A stretch of DNA of 64,000 bases, taken from positions 27,861-91,860 of the forward strand of contig DIQC01000089.1 of the NCBI GenBank assembly GCA_002426495.1. The letters run 5' to 3'. The stretch is from Thermacetogenium sp. UBA5472 (lineage in GTDB: Bacteria > Bacillota > DSM-12270 > Thermacetogeniales > Thermacetogeniaceae). Positions 49,575-59,052 of the stretch are shown one piece after another. The notes beneath the pieces are model-generated. The model ran no database searches and was not told the origin of the DNA. It saw only the letters and a program-made list of their open reading frames with translations. A program made the translations under genes and the position numbers. Positions within the stretch are counted from its first letter, which is position 1. The number at the start of each line of letters is the position of its first letter.

Positions 49575-51065
49575 CTAAGGTATGGGATTGCTTCCCAAAA
49601 CAGCCCCGATATATATACCTGGATCTAACAAGCCCTTAGCTGCCAATTCCACATATTGATAAATCCCTTCGGCACCAAGCCCGAGCAGGAACGTTAAAGC
49701 GGCTAGGATACCGATGGGAAAGAGCAGGCCCCTGGTGCTGCCCTTCTCCATTTCCGGGGTTAACTCAGTATTTCCCCAGAAGCAATTCATAAAAATCTTC
49801 ATCAGCGAATACAAGGCCATCAGGCTGGTCAGGAGCCCTATCCCACCTAACCAGAAATAATCAGCTTGGAATGTACCCCCGGTGATCAAGACTTTACCGA
49901 CAAAACCGCTTAAAGGGGGAATCCCTGCCAAAGATAAGGTGCCAATGAAGAACATCCAACCCAATTGCGGATGCAGTTGAATAAGTCCGCTGATCTCTCT
50001 GATTTTGCTGGTACCGGTAACATAGATAACAGTACCACCTGCCAGGAAAATTAAGGCTTTCACAAGCATATCATGGACTATATAGTATACAGAACCAGTC
50101 AGGCCTATCTGGTTAAAGGAAGCAAAACCTGCCAGGATCAATCCTATGCTTATAATAACATTATAAGTTAAAATTCGTTTAATATCCCAATAAGCAACAG
50201 CTCCTATGGCTCCTAGCAGCATAGAAATGCCGGCCAATATTCCAATCAGCGAATGAGTGATTTGCGGGTCATGGTAAAAGATAAGTGAGAAGATGCGAAT
50301 GATGGCATAAGCTCCTACTTTAGTTAACAGAGCAGCGAAAATTGCCCCAATTACTGCAGGTGGTGCGCTATATGAGCCAGGCAGCCAATAAAAGAGCAGC
50401 AGCCCCGCTTTTATGCTAAAAACGATTAAAAAGAGTATAGATACCGGGATCAGAAGCCCCACCTGCCCTGCCTCTGCCACCCGGGCAGAAAGATGCGCCA
50501 TATTTAAGGAGCCTAGCATCCCATATAAATAGGCAATGGATACGAGAAACAAAAAGGAGGAAATTAAATTAACCAAGATGTACTTAAATGATTCCCGCAG
50601 TTGCAGCTTCGTTCCACCTAAGGAGATCAGCACATATGAAGCAACCAGCATAACTTCAAAACAAACAAATAAGTTAAAAATATCGCCAGTTAAAAATGAA
50701 CCATTAACCCCAGTCAGCAGGAACAAGACCAGGGGATAAAAGTATTTTAGTTCCCTCTCCCGGCCGATAGAAGCGAAAGCATATAACAGGCAACAGGAAA
50801 CGACAATACCGGTGGTCAATACCAGTATTGCGGAAAGCATATCTGCTACCAAACTAATGCCGAATGGAGCCTCCCAATTGCCTAATTGTAAAATCTGCGG
50901 GCCATCGATTGCCACCTGGTTCATCAATAGGATTGCCACCACACTGATGGACAGAGTTGCCAGCAAACTCAGCAAACGATGAAGGCGTATTTGACGGTTG
51001 AAGATAGCCAATACCAAGCCTGTAATAAGCGGAATAATAATAGGCAGTACTACTAAATTATTCAT
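49575..51065 (-). CDS. mnhD: Mrp-type Na+/H+ antiporter subunit D
   Basis: 496-aa proton-translocating subunit homologous to complex I NuoN/NuoM, about 14 transmembrane helices. The conserved glutamate in NLFVCFEVMLVASYVL (about 135) and lysine in IFSIKAGLLLFYWLPGSYSAPPAVIGA (about 220, quoted in part) of the proton pathway are seen. Overlaps mnhC by 8 nt. Confidence 0.95.
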   Translation of the reverse strand: MNNLVVLPIIIPLITGLVLAIFNRQIRLHRLLSLLATLSISVVAILLMNQVAIDGPQILQLGNWEAPFGISLVADMLSAILVLTTGIVVSCCLLYAFASIGRERELKYFYPLVLFLLTGVNGSFLTGDIFNLFVCFEVMLVASYVLISLGGTKLQLRESFKYILVNLISSFLFLVSIAYLYGMLGSLNMAHLSARVAEAGQVGLLIPVSILFLIVFSIKAGLLLFYWLPGSYSAPPAVIGAIFAALLTKVGAYAIIRIFSLIFYHDPQITHSLIGILAGISMLLGAIGAVAYWDIKRILTYNVIISIGLILAGFASFNQIGLTGSVYYIVHDMLVKALIFLAGGTVIYVTGTSKIREISGLIQLHPQLGWMFFIGTLSLAGIPPLSGFVGKVLITGGTFQADYFWLGGIGLLTSLMALYSLMKIFMNCFWGNTELTPEMEKGSTRGLLFPIGILAALTFLLGLGAEGIYQYVELAAKGLLDPGIYIGAVLGSNPIP

Positions 51066-51396
51066 CTTCCTTACCTCTCAATTCCTCCATATCATCTGTG
51101 CCTAGTTCCTGATAAGCACGATAACTCAGCACCAGAATAAGAGCGGTGGTAGCAAAATTAATTACAATGGCGGTCAGCAGTAGTGCTTGGGGCAATGGAT
51201 CGGTAAAACTGAGCGCTTCTTGCCCCAATATGGGAGGAGCCCCTGTTTTCAGCCCTCCCATGGTTAGTATCAGCAAATTAACGGCATATCCGATAATAGA
51301 GGTGCCTAAAATAATTCTTAAGATCCTCTTAGATAAAATCAAATATGTTCCTATGGCAAACAGCAACCCGACTAAAATGGACATTAAGGTTTCCAT
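51058..51396 (-). CDS. mnhC: Mrp-type Na+/H+ antiporter subunit C
   Basis: 112-aa NuoK-like subunit with three transmembrane helices; LGTSIIGYAVNLLIL (about 31-45) and DPLPQALLLTAIVIN (66-80) are the family hallmarks. Start abuts the mnhB stop by one base. Confidence 0.95.
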   Translation of the reverse strand: METLMSILVGLLFAIGTYLILSKRILRIILGTSIIGYAVNLLILTMGGLKTGAPPILGQEALSFTDPLPQALLLTAIVINFATTALILVLSYRAYQELGTDDMEELRGKEDE

Positions 51397-51824
51397 TATT
51401 GGCGATCATTCCCTATGCTCATAATAATTGTAACCGCAGTTCCGATAACTGCCAAGGCCACCCCTATATCAAAAATGACGGAAGTGGCAAGTTGTGTGGC
51501 TCCGAACAATGGCAAATTGATCCGCGCCACGTTGTGAGTCAGAAAGGACTTCCCTAAAACCATGGCTGCCACCCCTGTCAGAACCGCTATCAGCACTCCC
51601 ACCGCCCCCAGCACCTTAAAATCAAGCATACTATTGTTGTACACTGAAGCTATATCGTAGCTGAGGAATAAAAGCGTTAATCCTGCGGCGAAAGCCAACC
51701 CCCCGATAAAACCTCCGCCAGGATTATGATGACCGGAGAAAAATAAATTGATGGCAAAAGTGAAAATAATTACTGATGCAACTTTGGCCACGGTACGTAA
51801 GATTACATCATTTGATTTCTTCAT
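51396..51824 (-). CDS. mnhB: Mrp-type Na+/H+ antiporter subunit B
   Basis: 142-aa MrpB/MnhB with four transmembrane helices; GHHNPGGGFIGGLAFAAGL (30-48) is the family signature. Overlaps mnhA by 17 nt. Confidence 0.95.
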   Translation of the reverse strand: MKKSNDVILRTVAKVASVIIFTFAINLFFSGHHNPGGGFIGGLAFAAGLTLLFLSYDIASVYNNSMLDFKVLGAVGVLIAVLTGVAAMVLGKSFLTHNVARINLPLFGATQLATSVIFDIGVALAVIGTAVTIIMSIGNDRQ

Positions 51825-54225
51825 TTTCTTTTCCTCCCGATAAGCGCAGCTTGATCAATGCATAAACGCCCAGCCCTGCCATAAACAGCACCAGAATTTC
51901 CAGCATCGTATCAAATCCACGGAAATCAACCAGAATCGCATTGACGATATTTTTTGCCCCGATCAATTCATAAGAATTTTCGAAATAACTTGAAATGGAG
52001 GGGAAAAGCCGGGTGCTCTGGACGGATAGGGCCATGATGGTGACGGTTGCCCCTACTCCCAGGGCAACTAAGGCATTCGTCAACTCAAATTTCACACCTG
52101 CAAATTCTTTTTTCAGTTTGGGCAAATGGTAGAAGCAGAGCAAAAACAGTACTGTGGAGATAGTTTCCACAACCAATTGGGTAAGAGCTAAATCGGGAGC
52201 GCGAAACAAAACAAAAAACAACGATACTAAGAAACCGACTGTGCAGTTTGCCACTAAAGAAACCAATCTTGAATTTGAAAAAAGAACGGTTAAGGCTGCC
52301 AGCAGTATGGCAACTGTCAAGACAACTTCGTAAACAGTAACTGGCGCGTCCCTGGAGAAATCAAAGGCAACACCATCAAATAGCCATAAGGAGGCACCTA
52401 TGATTATGATCGTAAATGAGAAAACATAGATCAGATAATGGCGCACCGAACCGGTCATATAAGCATTGGTCAGCCACCTGGAGCCATTTTCCAGCCTTTT
52501 GAGCAGCTGGTCATAAATATTATTCAGGGTATATGCTCGGGGGTAATAGTTATAAATCTTAGACCACTTAGGCAAATAAACATATAAGATGATTCCCAAA
52601 GCAATGACAGCGATGGTTATCCCCAAGGCCGGGGTAAATCCATGCCAAAATGCAATGTTTACATTTAATTCACCCGCCTGGGCTAAGGCCGGCTGAATCG
52701 CCACCCAAGCCGGATGCAATAAGTACTGGGAAAGGGTATTCGGGAAAAAGAACATCAGGATCACCAAGCCGGCCAGAACGAGAGGAGCAATTAACATGCC
52801 GACAGATGCTTCACGAACTGGCCGGTCAAAATTTTCAGATTTATAGCGGCCGCAGAATGTCTTAATAACCAGAATCAAACAATAAATAAAGGTAAACACA
52901 CTGGCCAGCCAGGCTACGATTGGAAACAGGACACCTATTGATTCCATGCTAAAGATAGACATTTGCGCCGCATTTACTGCCGCCTCAAAAAACATCTCTT
53001 TACTTAAAAAACCATTAAGAGGGGGGAGTCCGGCCATAGAGAAGCTGCCGACGGCCATCAGGGTAAAAGAAACAGGCATCAGCTGCATTAGCCCCCCCAG
53101 CCTTCGAACATCACGGGTACCTGTTTCATGGTCGATGATACCCACTACCATAAACAGGCAACATTTAAAGACCGCATGATTTACCGTATGGAATATTGCC
53201 GCAAAGCTTGCTAAAGCATAAAGCGCCCCTTCATTTCCAGTCCCATAGTAGATGGCTACGGAGCCCATACCGAGCAGGCTCATAATCAAACCCAACTGGC
53301 TGATAGTTGAATAAGCCAATAGGGCTTTGAGATCCGTTTGTCTGACAGCGTTATAAGAGCCGTACAGCAAGGTAATTAAACCGGTTACAGATATGATCCA
53401 GAACCATTCCCAGGTACCGCCGAAAATAGGAGTCAGGCGAGCCACTAAATAAATCCCGGCTTTAACCATGGTTGCGGAATGCAGATAGGCACTGATCGGA
53501 GTCGGTGCTTCCATGGCATCTGGAAGCCAAATGCTAAATGGAAACTGGGCTGATTTGGTAAAGGCCCCGAGCAGGATTAAAGCCATGGCCGGTATAAATA
53601 AATAATGCGCTGTAATCAAATCAGCACTAGCCACCATGGCGCGAATACTGTGAGTGTCAGTCACCATAGCCAGCATGATGAAACCGGCCAGCATGGACAA
53701 TCCGCCCAGAATCGTAATAACCAGCGATTTGAGTGCGCCATAGCGGGATTTTTCACGTTCAAACCAAAAGGCAATTAATAAAAAGGAGGCAATCGTAGTT
53801 AGTTCCCAAAACGCATACAAAACAAAAATATTATCGGAGAACACTAAACCAAGCATGGAGCCCATAAATAACAACAAATACACATAAAAGTTATTTAAGG
53901 CCTCATGCTCTTTGGATAAGTAAAAAATAGAATAAAGGGTTACCAATGCTCCGATTCCGGTAATTATCAAGCCAAAGGTTACAGATAAGCCATCAACATA
54001 AAACACCAAATTAATATCTAAGGAAGGAATCCAAGCTAAAGTAAAAATTAAAGTATTCCCTTGAGAAATAGCGGGAATATAAGAAAGAAGGTATAAAAAT
54101 ATCAATATGGGCACACCCAGAGCAAACCAACCGGTATGTATGCGATGAACGAATTGCTTGTATAATAATGGCACAACTAAGGCTACTATAAATGGAGTGA
54201 AAATTAGAATATGTAACCAGGACAA
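51808..54225 (-). CDS. mnhA: Mrp-type Na+/H+ antiporter subunit A
   Basis: 805-aa large subunit, NuoL-like with about 20 transmembrane helices, plus the C-terminal MrpA extension (DUF4040/MbhE-like, about 650-800; APDLALTQLVVETISTVLF). Proton-path residues in FWELTTIASFLLIAFW and FTKSAQFPFSIWLPDAM are present. TTG start with GGAGGT 7 nt upstream. First gene of a complete mnhABCDEFG operon, which exports Na+ in exchange for protons and supports alkali and salt tolerance. Confidence 0.96.
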   Translation of the reverse strand: MSWLHILIFTPFIVALVVPLLYKQFVHRIHTGWFALGVPILIFLYLLSYIPAISQGNTLIFTLAWIPSLDINLVFYVDGLSVTFGLIITGIGALVTLYSIFYLSKEHEALNNFYVYLLLFMGSMLGLVFSDNIFVLYAFWELTTIASFLLIAFWFEREKSRYGALKSLVITILGGLSMLAGFIMLAMVTDTHSIRAMVASADLITAHYLFIPAMALILLGAFTKSAQFPFSIWLPDAMEAPTPISAYLHSATMVKAGIYLVARLTPIFGGTWEWFWIISVTGLITLLYGSYNAVRQTDLKALLAYSTISQLGLIMSLLGMGSVAIYYGTGNEGALYALASFAAIFHTVNHAVFKCCLFMVVGIIDHETGTRDVRRLGGLMQLMPVSFTLMAVGSFSMAGLPPLNGFLSKEMFFEAAVNAAQMSIFSMESIGVLFPIVAWLASVFTFIYCLILVIKTFCGRYKSENFDRPVREASVGMLIAPLVLAGLVILMFFFPNTLSQYLLHPAWVAIQPALAQAGELNVNIAFWHGFTPALGITIAVIALGIILYVYLPKWSKIYNYYPRAYTLNNIYDQLLKRLENGSRWLTNAYMTGSVRHYLIYVFSFTIIIIGASLWLFDGVAFDFSRDAPVTVYEVVLTVAILLAALTVLFSNSRLVSLVANCTVGFLVSLFFVLFRAPDLALTQLVVETISTVLFLLCFYHLPKLKKEFAGVKFELTNALVALGVGATVTIMALSVQSTRLFPSISSYFENSYELIGAKNIVNAILVDFRGFDTMLEILVLFMAGLGVYALIKLRLSGGKENEEIK

Positions 54226-54275
54226 GTTATTACCTCCGAATCTTTAAACTGCTTTAATTCAATTGATGCTTGTGG

Positions 54276-54287
54276 TAGCTTAAGCTA
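54276..54287. promoter_or_regulatory. 12-bp palindrome between mnhA and a divergent gene
   Basis: TAGCTTAAGCTA, perfect, midway in the 184-nt divergent region (51 nt upstream of mnhA). Possible operator for either gene; no other support. Confidence 0.25.
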
Positions 54288-54409
54288 TAATCATTAGACA
54301 AAGTATATTTATGATTGCAGTGCACAAGCAGTGATGAAAAATGCACCTGCCATTTGTATGCTTTCCTGAGCAATAGTTAAGCATCCTAAACTTGAGGTGA
54401 AAATTAAGA

Positions 54410-55063
54410 ATGAAACAAAAAACTCTAATGGAAGAAAGTATACTTGTCTGTGTATACTATGGTCCCAATGGCGAACGCCTGATTCAACGTGGCTGCAATA
54501 TAGCGAGGATGTTTGACTGCCCACTATATATCCTTACCATTGATTCCAAACCACTTGACGAGCTGGATGCAGAAAAGTCAGATTACATTTCAAGATGGAA
54601 GGAACTGGCGGAAAAACATGATCTGGCCACATTCATTTATAAGGATCAGCAAGATCTTCCCGTCTCCAAAGTAATCGCCTCAGTTGCCCGAGAAAAAGGC
54701 GTTACCCAGATTATTCTGGGGCAAACAGCTCAAAGCCGCTGGGAACAGATTACCAAGGGATCTATTATTAATGACTTGTTATGTGAAATCCCATTCGTTG
54801 ATCTTCATATCATTTCAGTACCCCGCTATCTCAAAAATGAAAAAGGTCAGTTCGATAAAGGGGTACGAGCATACTTGGTTAAAGAAGGCGAATACTACCG
54901 TGTGATTTTCAGGCATACAAAAGACGTTGAATTTGAAGGTATCTTCTTCAAAGAAAATGGAACTGACTTTAACAATGGCATATTCAAATTCATGAAAGAT
55001 AAACAAACCCTGCGCATTCGGGTAGCAGACGATATGATAAAAGATTTAAGCTACTTCAAATAA
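54410..55063 (+). CDS. universal-stress-family protein, KdpD-Usp-like
   Basis: 217 aa. N-terminal Usp-like alpha/beta domain (ESILVCVYYGPNGERLIQRG, 8-27), with a second conserved block TQIILGQTAQSRWEQITKGS (100-119), which resembles the Usp portion of KdpD sensors that bind nucleotides or c-di-AMP. No kinase domain; a short C-terminal domain (about 150-217) is not recognised. Divergent from mnhA, so possibly linked to ion homeostasis. GAGGTGA precedes the ATG. Confidence 0.75.
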   Translation: MKQKTLMEESILVCVYYGPNGERLIQRGCNIARMFDCPLYILTIDSKPLDELDAEKSDYISRWKELAEKHDLATFIYKDQQDLPVSKVIASVAREKGVTQIILGQTAQSRWEQITKGSIINDLLCEIPFVDLHIISVPRYLKNEKGQFDKGVRAYLVKEGEYYRVIFRHTKDVEFEGIFFKENGTDFNNGIFKFMKDKQTLRIRVADDMIKDLSYFK

Positions 55064-55136
55064 AATAACATATTATGAGTAATAATACAAAGGAAAGAGA
55101 AGACTCCATCCAAGACCACTTGAAAAATACTTTAAA

Positions 55137-56042
55137 CTATGTCTCTCCTCCGACACCTTTTCCGACATCTGACTTCTTGCTTCCAACATCTATTTTTGCG
55201 CCGGTGAGTTCGCTTACCAATATGCCAGCCAGAATCAGGGCACACCCAATGATCTTCTGGGTGCTAAAAATTTCTCCTCCGTAAAAATAGCTGAACAAAC
55301 CGGCAAAAACTGGTTCGGCTGTTAACAGCAGAGCGACACGTTCAGCACTAGTGAAACGCTGTGCCCAACTTTGACCGAGGAAAGCCAGGGCTGTGGCAAA
55401 AACTGAAGTGACAACCAATGCCAAAATAACGGCGGGGGTCCAGTTGATACTGTTCCCTCCAAAACCACCCCATGCTCCCCAGCTAAGCAAAGAGACAACC
55501 CCCATTTGGACCAGCGTAAGATCCTGGGCTTTCATAGTTTTACTCGCCTCTCTCAGGGCAAGAATCTGCAGAGCAAAGAAAACAGCGCTGCAGAGAACCA
55601 GCAGATCACCCTTGCCGGGCAGAAATGTGCCTTCAAGTGAGATAAAGCCTAATCCGGCAGCAGCTAACCCCGCCCCTGTCAAAACTGTCCAGTTCGGTAG
55701 TTTCCTGTCTAAGAAAGCGGCTATAAACGGAACCAAAATCACATTTAGTCCTGTGATAAAGGCGGCTTTACTAGATGTCGTCCAAAGCAGACCCAGTGTT
55801 TGTAAGGCATAACCACAGAAAAGATAGATACCTGCCCTCAAGGCAGCCGGATGCCACTTAAAGCTCCCTTTCCGCAAAGGAAATAAAAGCAAAAAAGCAG
55901 CTGTAAAACGTATTGCCAGAAAAGGAAATGTATCGATATCAGCCAAAGCGCCTTGAACCAGCTGAAATGTTGTACCCCAGGCAAATGCAATACCCAGCAG
56001 AACCAGGTCAGCCAAGTATTGCCTATCTATTTTCATTTTCAC
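55137..56042 (-). CDS. EamA-family (DMT) transporter
   Basis: 301 aa with ten transmembrane segments in two EamA repeats (about 10-135 and 148-280). A conserved GTTFQLVQG loop follows the first helix. Substrate unknown; the family exports amino acids and metabolites. The last roughly 18 residues (DVGSKKSDVGKGVGGET) are encoded by a 7-bp-phased repeat tract that has replaced or extended the natural C-terminus. GTG start with AGGTG upstream. Confidence 0.9.
   Translation of the reverse strand: MKMKIDRQYLADLVLLGIAFAWGTTFQLVQGALADIDTFPFLAIRFTAAFLLLFPLRKGSFKWHPAALRAGIYLFCGYALQTLGLLWTTSSKAAFITGLNVILVPFIAAFLDRKLPNWTVLTGAGLAAAGLGFISLEGTFLPGKGDLLVLCSAVFFALQILALREASKTMKAQDLTLVQMGVVSLLSWGAWGGFGGNSINWTPAVILALVVTSVFATALAFLGQSWAQRFTSAERVALLLTAEPVFAGLFSYFYGGEIFSTQKIIGCALILAGILVSELTGAKIDVGSKKSDVGKGVGGET
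55156..55190 (-). repeat. 7-bp-phased repeat inside the transporter C-terminus
   Basis: Minus strand: GATGTTG, GAAGCAA, GAAGTCA, GATGTCG, GAAAAGG, in phase, within the coding region. Same family as 24512 and 46791. Confidence 0.6.
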
Positions 56043-56097
56043 GCTATCACCTAAATTATATAAAGGATTTTTATTAAAGAGAGCGAATATTTATACT

Positions 56098-56123
56098 GTT
56101 CAGCATCTTTTTTTATGTTGAAC
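56098..56123. promoter_or_regulatory. inverted repeat upstream of the amino-acid ABC operon
   Basis: GTTCAGCAT (56098-56106) and ATGTTGAAC (56115-56123), one mismatch, followed by two direct copies of TATCAAAAT. In the divergent region between the EamA transporter and the binding-protein gene; candidate operator only. Confidence 0.3.
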
Positions 56124-56170
56124 ATATCTATTGTATCAAAATGTATCAAAATATCTTAGGGGGTATGATC

Positions 56171-56995
56171 GTGAAGAAAATTTTTAAGTATCTGTCAATT
56201 ATGCTGTTAATTGGCCTGATCAGTGCCTGCGCATTGGGTTGCAGTAATGAAGAAGGAACACCGGAAGCGAGTGATCAGGATAATGAAGAAAAGCCTACAT
56301 ACATCGTAGCCTTTGAAGCCACCTTCCCACCCTTTGAATCCAAGGATGAAGAGACCGGAGAATTCGTGGGTTTTGACATTGACCTGATCAAGGCTATTGG
56401 TGAAGAAGAGGGCTTTGATGTGGAACTTATGGAAATGGGCTTTGATGGTATCGTAGCCTCTGTAAAAACTGGCAATGTAGACCTGGGCGTTTCCGGACTG
56501 ACCATCGATGAGGAACGGTTAGAGAGTGTTGATTTTTCGACACCTTACTATCATTCAGCTTTGGGCATTGTCGTCAGAGCAGATGATGACACAATCAAAG
56601 ATGTTGATAATTTAAAGGGCAAGAAAATCGCCGTCCAAATCGGAACTACAGGCGCAAAATTTGCAAGAACAATTGAGGATGCTCAAGTCACAGATTATGA
56701 CCAGGTTACCGATGCATTTCTAGAATTAAAAAATGGGGGTGCTGATGCTGTGGTTAACGACCATCCAGTAAACCTCAATTACATCAAAGGACATGAAAAG
56801 GACTACAAGACAGTCGGAGATACCTTAGAAAGCGAATATTATGGGATTGCCATTAAAAAAGGCAATACTGAGGTTCTTAATAAAATAAACAGCGGGTTAG
56901 AAAAGCTAAAAGAAAAAGGTAAATATGCAGAGCTCTACAAAGAATGGTTTGATGTAGAACCACCTGAGTATCTACCTGGTGAGGAAAACGCTTAA
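56171..56995 (+). CDS. polar amino-acid ABC transporter, substrate-binding lipoprotein
   Basis: About 274 aa, family-3 solute-binding protein. Signal sequence with lipoprotein-type ends (LISAC or ALGC near 18-23), then two lobes; FEATFPPFESKDEE and GFDIDLIKAIGEE are the family entry motifs, and DLGVSGLTIDEER is the ligand-lobe signature. Binds a polar amino acid, possibly glutamine, arginine or cystine. GTG 56171 chosen: GGGGG lies 7-8 nt upstream. A terminator separates it from the permease, as expected for a binding protein made in excess. Confidence 0.93.
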   Translation: MKKIFKYLSIMLLIGLISACALGCSNEEGTPEASDQDNEEKPTYIVAFEATFPPFESKDEETGEFVGFDIDLIKAIGEEEGFDVELMEMGFDGIVASVKTGNVDLGVSGLTIDEERLESVDFSTPYYHSALGIVVRADDDTIKDVDNLKGKKIAVQIGTTGAKFARTIEDAQVTDYDQVTDAFLELKNGGADAVVNDHPVNLNYIKGHEKDYKTVGDTLESEYYGIAIKKGNTEVLNKINSGLEKLKEKGKYAELYKEWFDVEPPEYLPGEENA

Positions 56996-57014
56996 ATTAA
57001 ATGTCTGAAAAGTG

Positions 57015-57053
57015 GATCTGCGCCGCCTGGGCAGGCTGCGCAGATCTTTTTTT
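57015..57053 (+). terminator. partial terminator between binding protein and permease
   Basis: GATCTGCGC (57015-57023) pairs with GCGCAGATC (57038-57046), followed by seven T. Likely an attenuating terminator that lowers permease and ATPase expression relative to the binding protein. Confidence 0.8.
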
Positions 57054-57105
57054 GCTAATAAGTTATCGTACCAGATAAAAGCCAGCTAAGTGAGGTGCTT
57101 GACAG

Positions 57106-57819
57106 TTGGATCTAATCATTAAATCAATGCCTTTCCTTTTAACAGGTGCTGCGCAAACACTCAAGATCACTCTAATCGCTGTGACGCTGGGCTGTATTCT
57201 CGGCCTTTTTGGAGGAATGGGACGTCTTTCTAAAAACCGTTTTATACGCGGCCTGGCCACCTGTTATGTCGACTTTGTGCGGGGAACTCCCCTGCTCGTT
57301 CAATTATTTATTATTTATTACGGTATGCCCCAGGTGATACAAGGTGTAAAGGGCATTCTAGAGGTATCATTTGCTCTCGGGCCATTTTCATCAACATCTC
57401 ATATTCCCCCCTTTGTTGCTGCTGTCACCGCCTGCAGCCTCAACAGTGGGGCTTATGTTTCCGAGATCTTTAGGTCAGGGATCCAGTCCATCGAAAAGGG
57501 GCAGCGGGAGGCGGCTCTCTCTTTAGGGATGACTTCCAAACAGGCGATGCGCCATATAATTCTCCCCCAAGCCGTGCGGAGGATTATACCCCCACTGGGA
57601 AATGAATTCATTGCTATGCTCAAAGATACTTCTCTCTTGATCTGCATCGGGTACGCGGAACTCACCCGTCAGGGGCAGTTGATCATTTCATCTACCTTTA
57701 GGCCCTTTGAAATTTGGTTCGCCGTGGCCTTACTCTACCTGATTATGACATTGACCATCTCACGGCTGGTGGACGTTACAGAAAGGAGGCTCGGCGTCAA
57801 TGGCACTCATCAAAGTTAG
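57106..57819 (+). CDS. polar amino-acid ABC transporter permease
   Basis: 237 aa HisMQ-type permease with five transmembrane segments. The conserved [11 protein letters not shown] (about 57-67) and the EAA loop [25 protein letters not shown] (quoted in part, 130-154) are intact. TTG start with GAGGTG 8 nt upstream. Overlaps the ATPase gene by 20 nt. Confidence 0.94.
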   Translation: MDLIIKSMPFLLTGAAQTLKITLIAVTLGCILGLFGGMGRLSKNRFIRGLATCYVDFVRGTPLLVQLFIIYYGMPQVIQGVKGILEVSFALGPFSSTSHIPPFVAAVTACSLNSGAYVSEIFRSGIQSIEKGQREAALSLGMTSKQAMRHIILPQAVRRIIPPLGNEFIAMLKDTSLLICIGYAELTRQGQLIISSTFRPFEIWFAVALLYLIMTLTISRLVDVTERRLGVNGTHQS

Positions 57820-58531
57820 AAACCTAGAAAAGAGTTTTGGTAAGCTGGATGTACTGCGTGGAATCGATTTGGATGTGGACGAAGGAGAGAAACTGGTGAT
57901 CATTGGACCGAGCGGCTCCGGAAAGAGCACACTACTACGCTGTTTGAATCTGCTGGAAGAACCTACAGGCGGAAGTATTGAATTCGCCGGCGTCATGCTC
58001 ACTGACCGTGAAACAAACCTTCCCCAGATAAGAGAGGAGATCGGGATGGTGTTCCAGAGTTTCAATCTTTTTCCCCATAAAAATGTAACAGAAAATATCT
58101 CAATGGCACCCCTGATCGTCAAGAATTATGATCGGTCCAAAGCGCAGGATATAGCTCTCGGTCTTTTGAAAAAGGTGGGTTTGAGTGATAAGGCTGATAA
58201 CTACCCTGCAGAACTATCTGGGGGGCAGCAGCAGCGGGTGGCTATTGCCAGGGCACTGGCTATGCAGCCCAGAGTGATGCTGTTTGACGAACCGACATCT
58301 GCCCTGGATCCGGAGATGGTCGGTGAAGTTCTGGAGGTAATGAAGGAATTAGCCGAAGAAGGGATGACAATGGCTGTGGTCACCCATGAGATGAAATTTG
58401 CCCAGGAGATCGGAGACCGGCTGATCTTTATGGATGAGGGGTTGATTGTAGAGGAAGGAACTCCCCAGCAAATTTTCACAGAACCCAGCAATGCCAGAAC
58501 CAGGTCATTTCTGACTCGTGTGATGCAGTAA
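57800..58531 (+). CDS. polar amino-acid ABC transporter ATPase
   Basis: 243 aa GlnQ-type ATPase. Walker [10 protein letters not shown] (about 35-43), Q-loop [11 protein letters not shown], signature [15 protein letters not shown] and Walker [13 protein letters not shown] are present. AAAGGAGG precedes the ATG inside the permease end. Completes a three-gene importer. Confidence 0.95.
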   Translation: MALIKVRNLEKSFGKLDVLRGIDLDVDEGEKLVIIGPSGSGKSTLLRCLNLLEEPTGGSIEFAGVMLTDRETNLPQIREEIGMVFQSFNLFPHKNVTENISMAPLIVKNYDRSKAQDIALGLLKKVGLSDKADNYPAELSGGQQQRVAIARALAMQPRVMLFDEPTSALDPEMVGEVLEVMKELAEEGMTMAVVTHEMKFAQEIGDRLIFMDEGLIVEEGTPQQIFTEPSNARTRSFLTRVMQ

Positions 58532-58601
58532 TAACCCGCAGATATTGCTTCTACATTTAACCGATTGACTTTCTTACTTTCATACTGCTAAAATTTTCTT
58601 C

Positions 58602-58635
58602 AGGTGGCAAGAAGATTTCTCATTGCCACCTTTAT
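58602..58635 (+). terminator. terminator after the ABC operon
   Basis: AGGTGGCAA (58602-58610) pairs with TTGCCACCT (58623-58631), followed by TTAT on the plus strand. Confidence 0.6.
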
Positions 58636-58653
58636 CATCTGCCATCAGGTAGA

Positions 58654-58685
58654 AAACCGGCAGCGTCAGTACTGCCGGTTTATTT
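58654..58685. terminator. bidirectional terminator
   Basis: AAACCGGCAG (58654-58663) pairs with CTGCCGGTTT (58672-58681), flanked by A and T stretches. It serves the minus-strand gene ending at 58700 and backs up the ABC operon terminator. Confidence 0.7.
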
Positions 58686-58699
58686 TAACTGTTTGGATG

Positions 58700-59038
58700 T
58701 CATTTCTCTTCCTTGTCATCTTTTGCATATGGCATAGGATCGCCTGGTGGATCGTAATAAGGTCTTTTCCTTCCATGTCCATAGCCAGAATCATAGTCTG
58801 GACCACATCCGGGATCATACCCTGAATCACAGCCGGGATCATCAGCCGGATAAGAATCACCCATATCGATCAACATACGCAGAGTTTTCATCTCTTCTCT
58901 TTCTTTCTTGATCATCATATGGATGATTTTCTTGCAGTTTTGTCCGGATACTGTTTTGGCAATGTTTTGCCATAGCTCTATTTCAGATCGGTCCATCTCG
59001 ATGATACTCCGTAAATCATCCTGCCAAGTTCCAGTCAT
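58700..59038 (-). CDS. small protein with helical pair and Gly/Tyr/Asp/Cys-rich tail
   Basis: 112 aa. The N-terminal half is two predicted helices (DDLRSIIEMDRSEIELWQNIA, quoted in part, then KKIIHMMIKKEREEMKTLRML). The C-terminal half is low-complexity with DPGCDSGYDPGCGPDYDSGYGHG-type repeats (two Cys, several Tyr and Pro). Reminiscent of spore-coat or envelope proteins; unknown. Paralogous to the next gene. GGGGGG precedes the ATG. Confidence 0.7.
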   Translation of the reverse strand: MTGTWQDDLRSIIEMDRSEIELWQNIAKTVSGQNCKKIIHMMIKKEREEMKTLRMLIDMGDSYPADDPGCDSGYDPGCGPDYDSGYGHGRKRPYYDPPGDPMPYAKDDKEEK

Positions 59039-59052
59039 TTCGTCTCCCCCCT

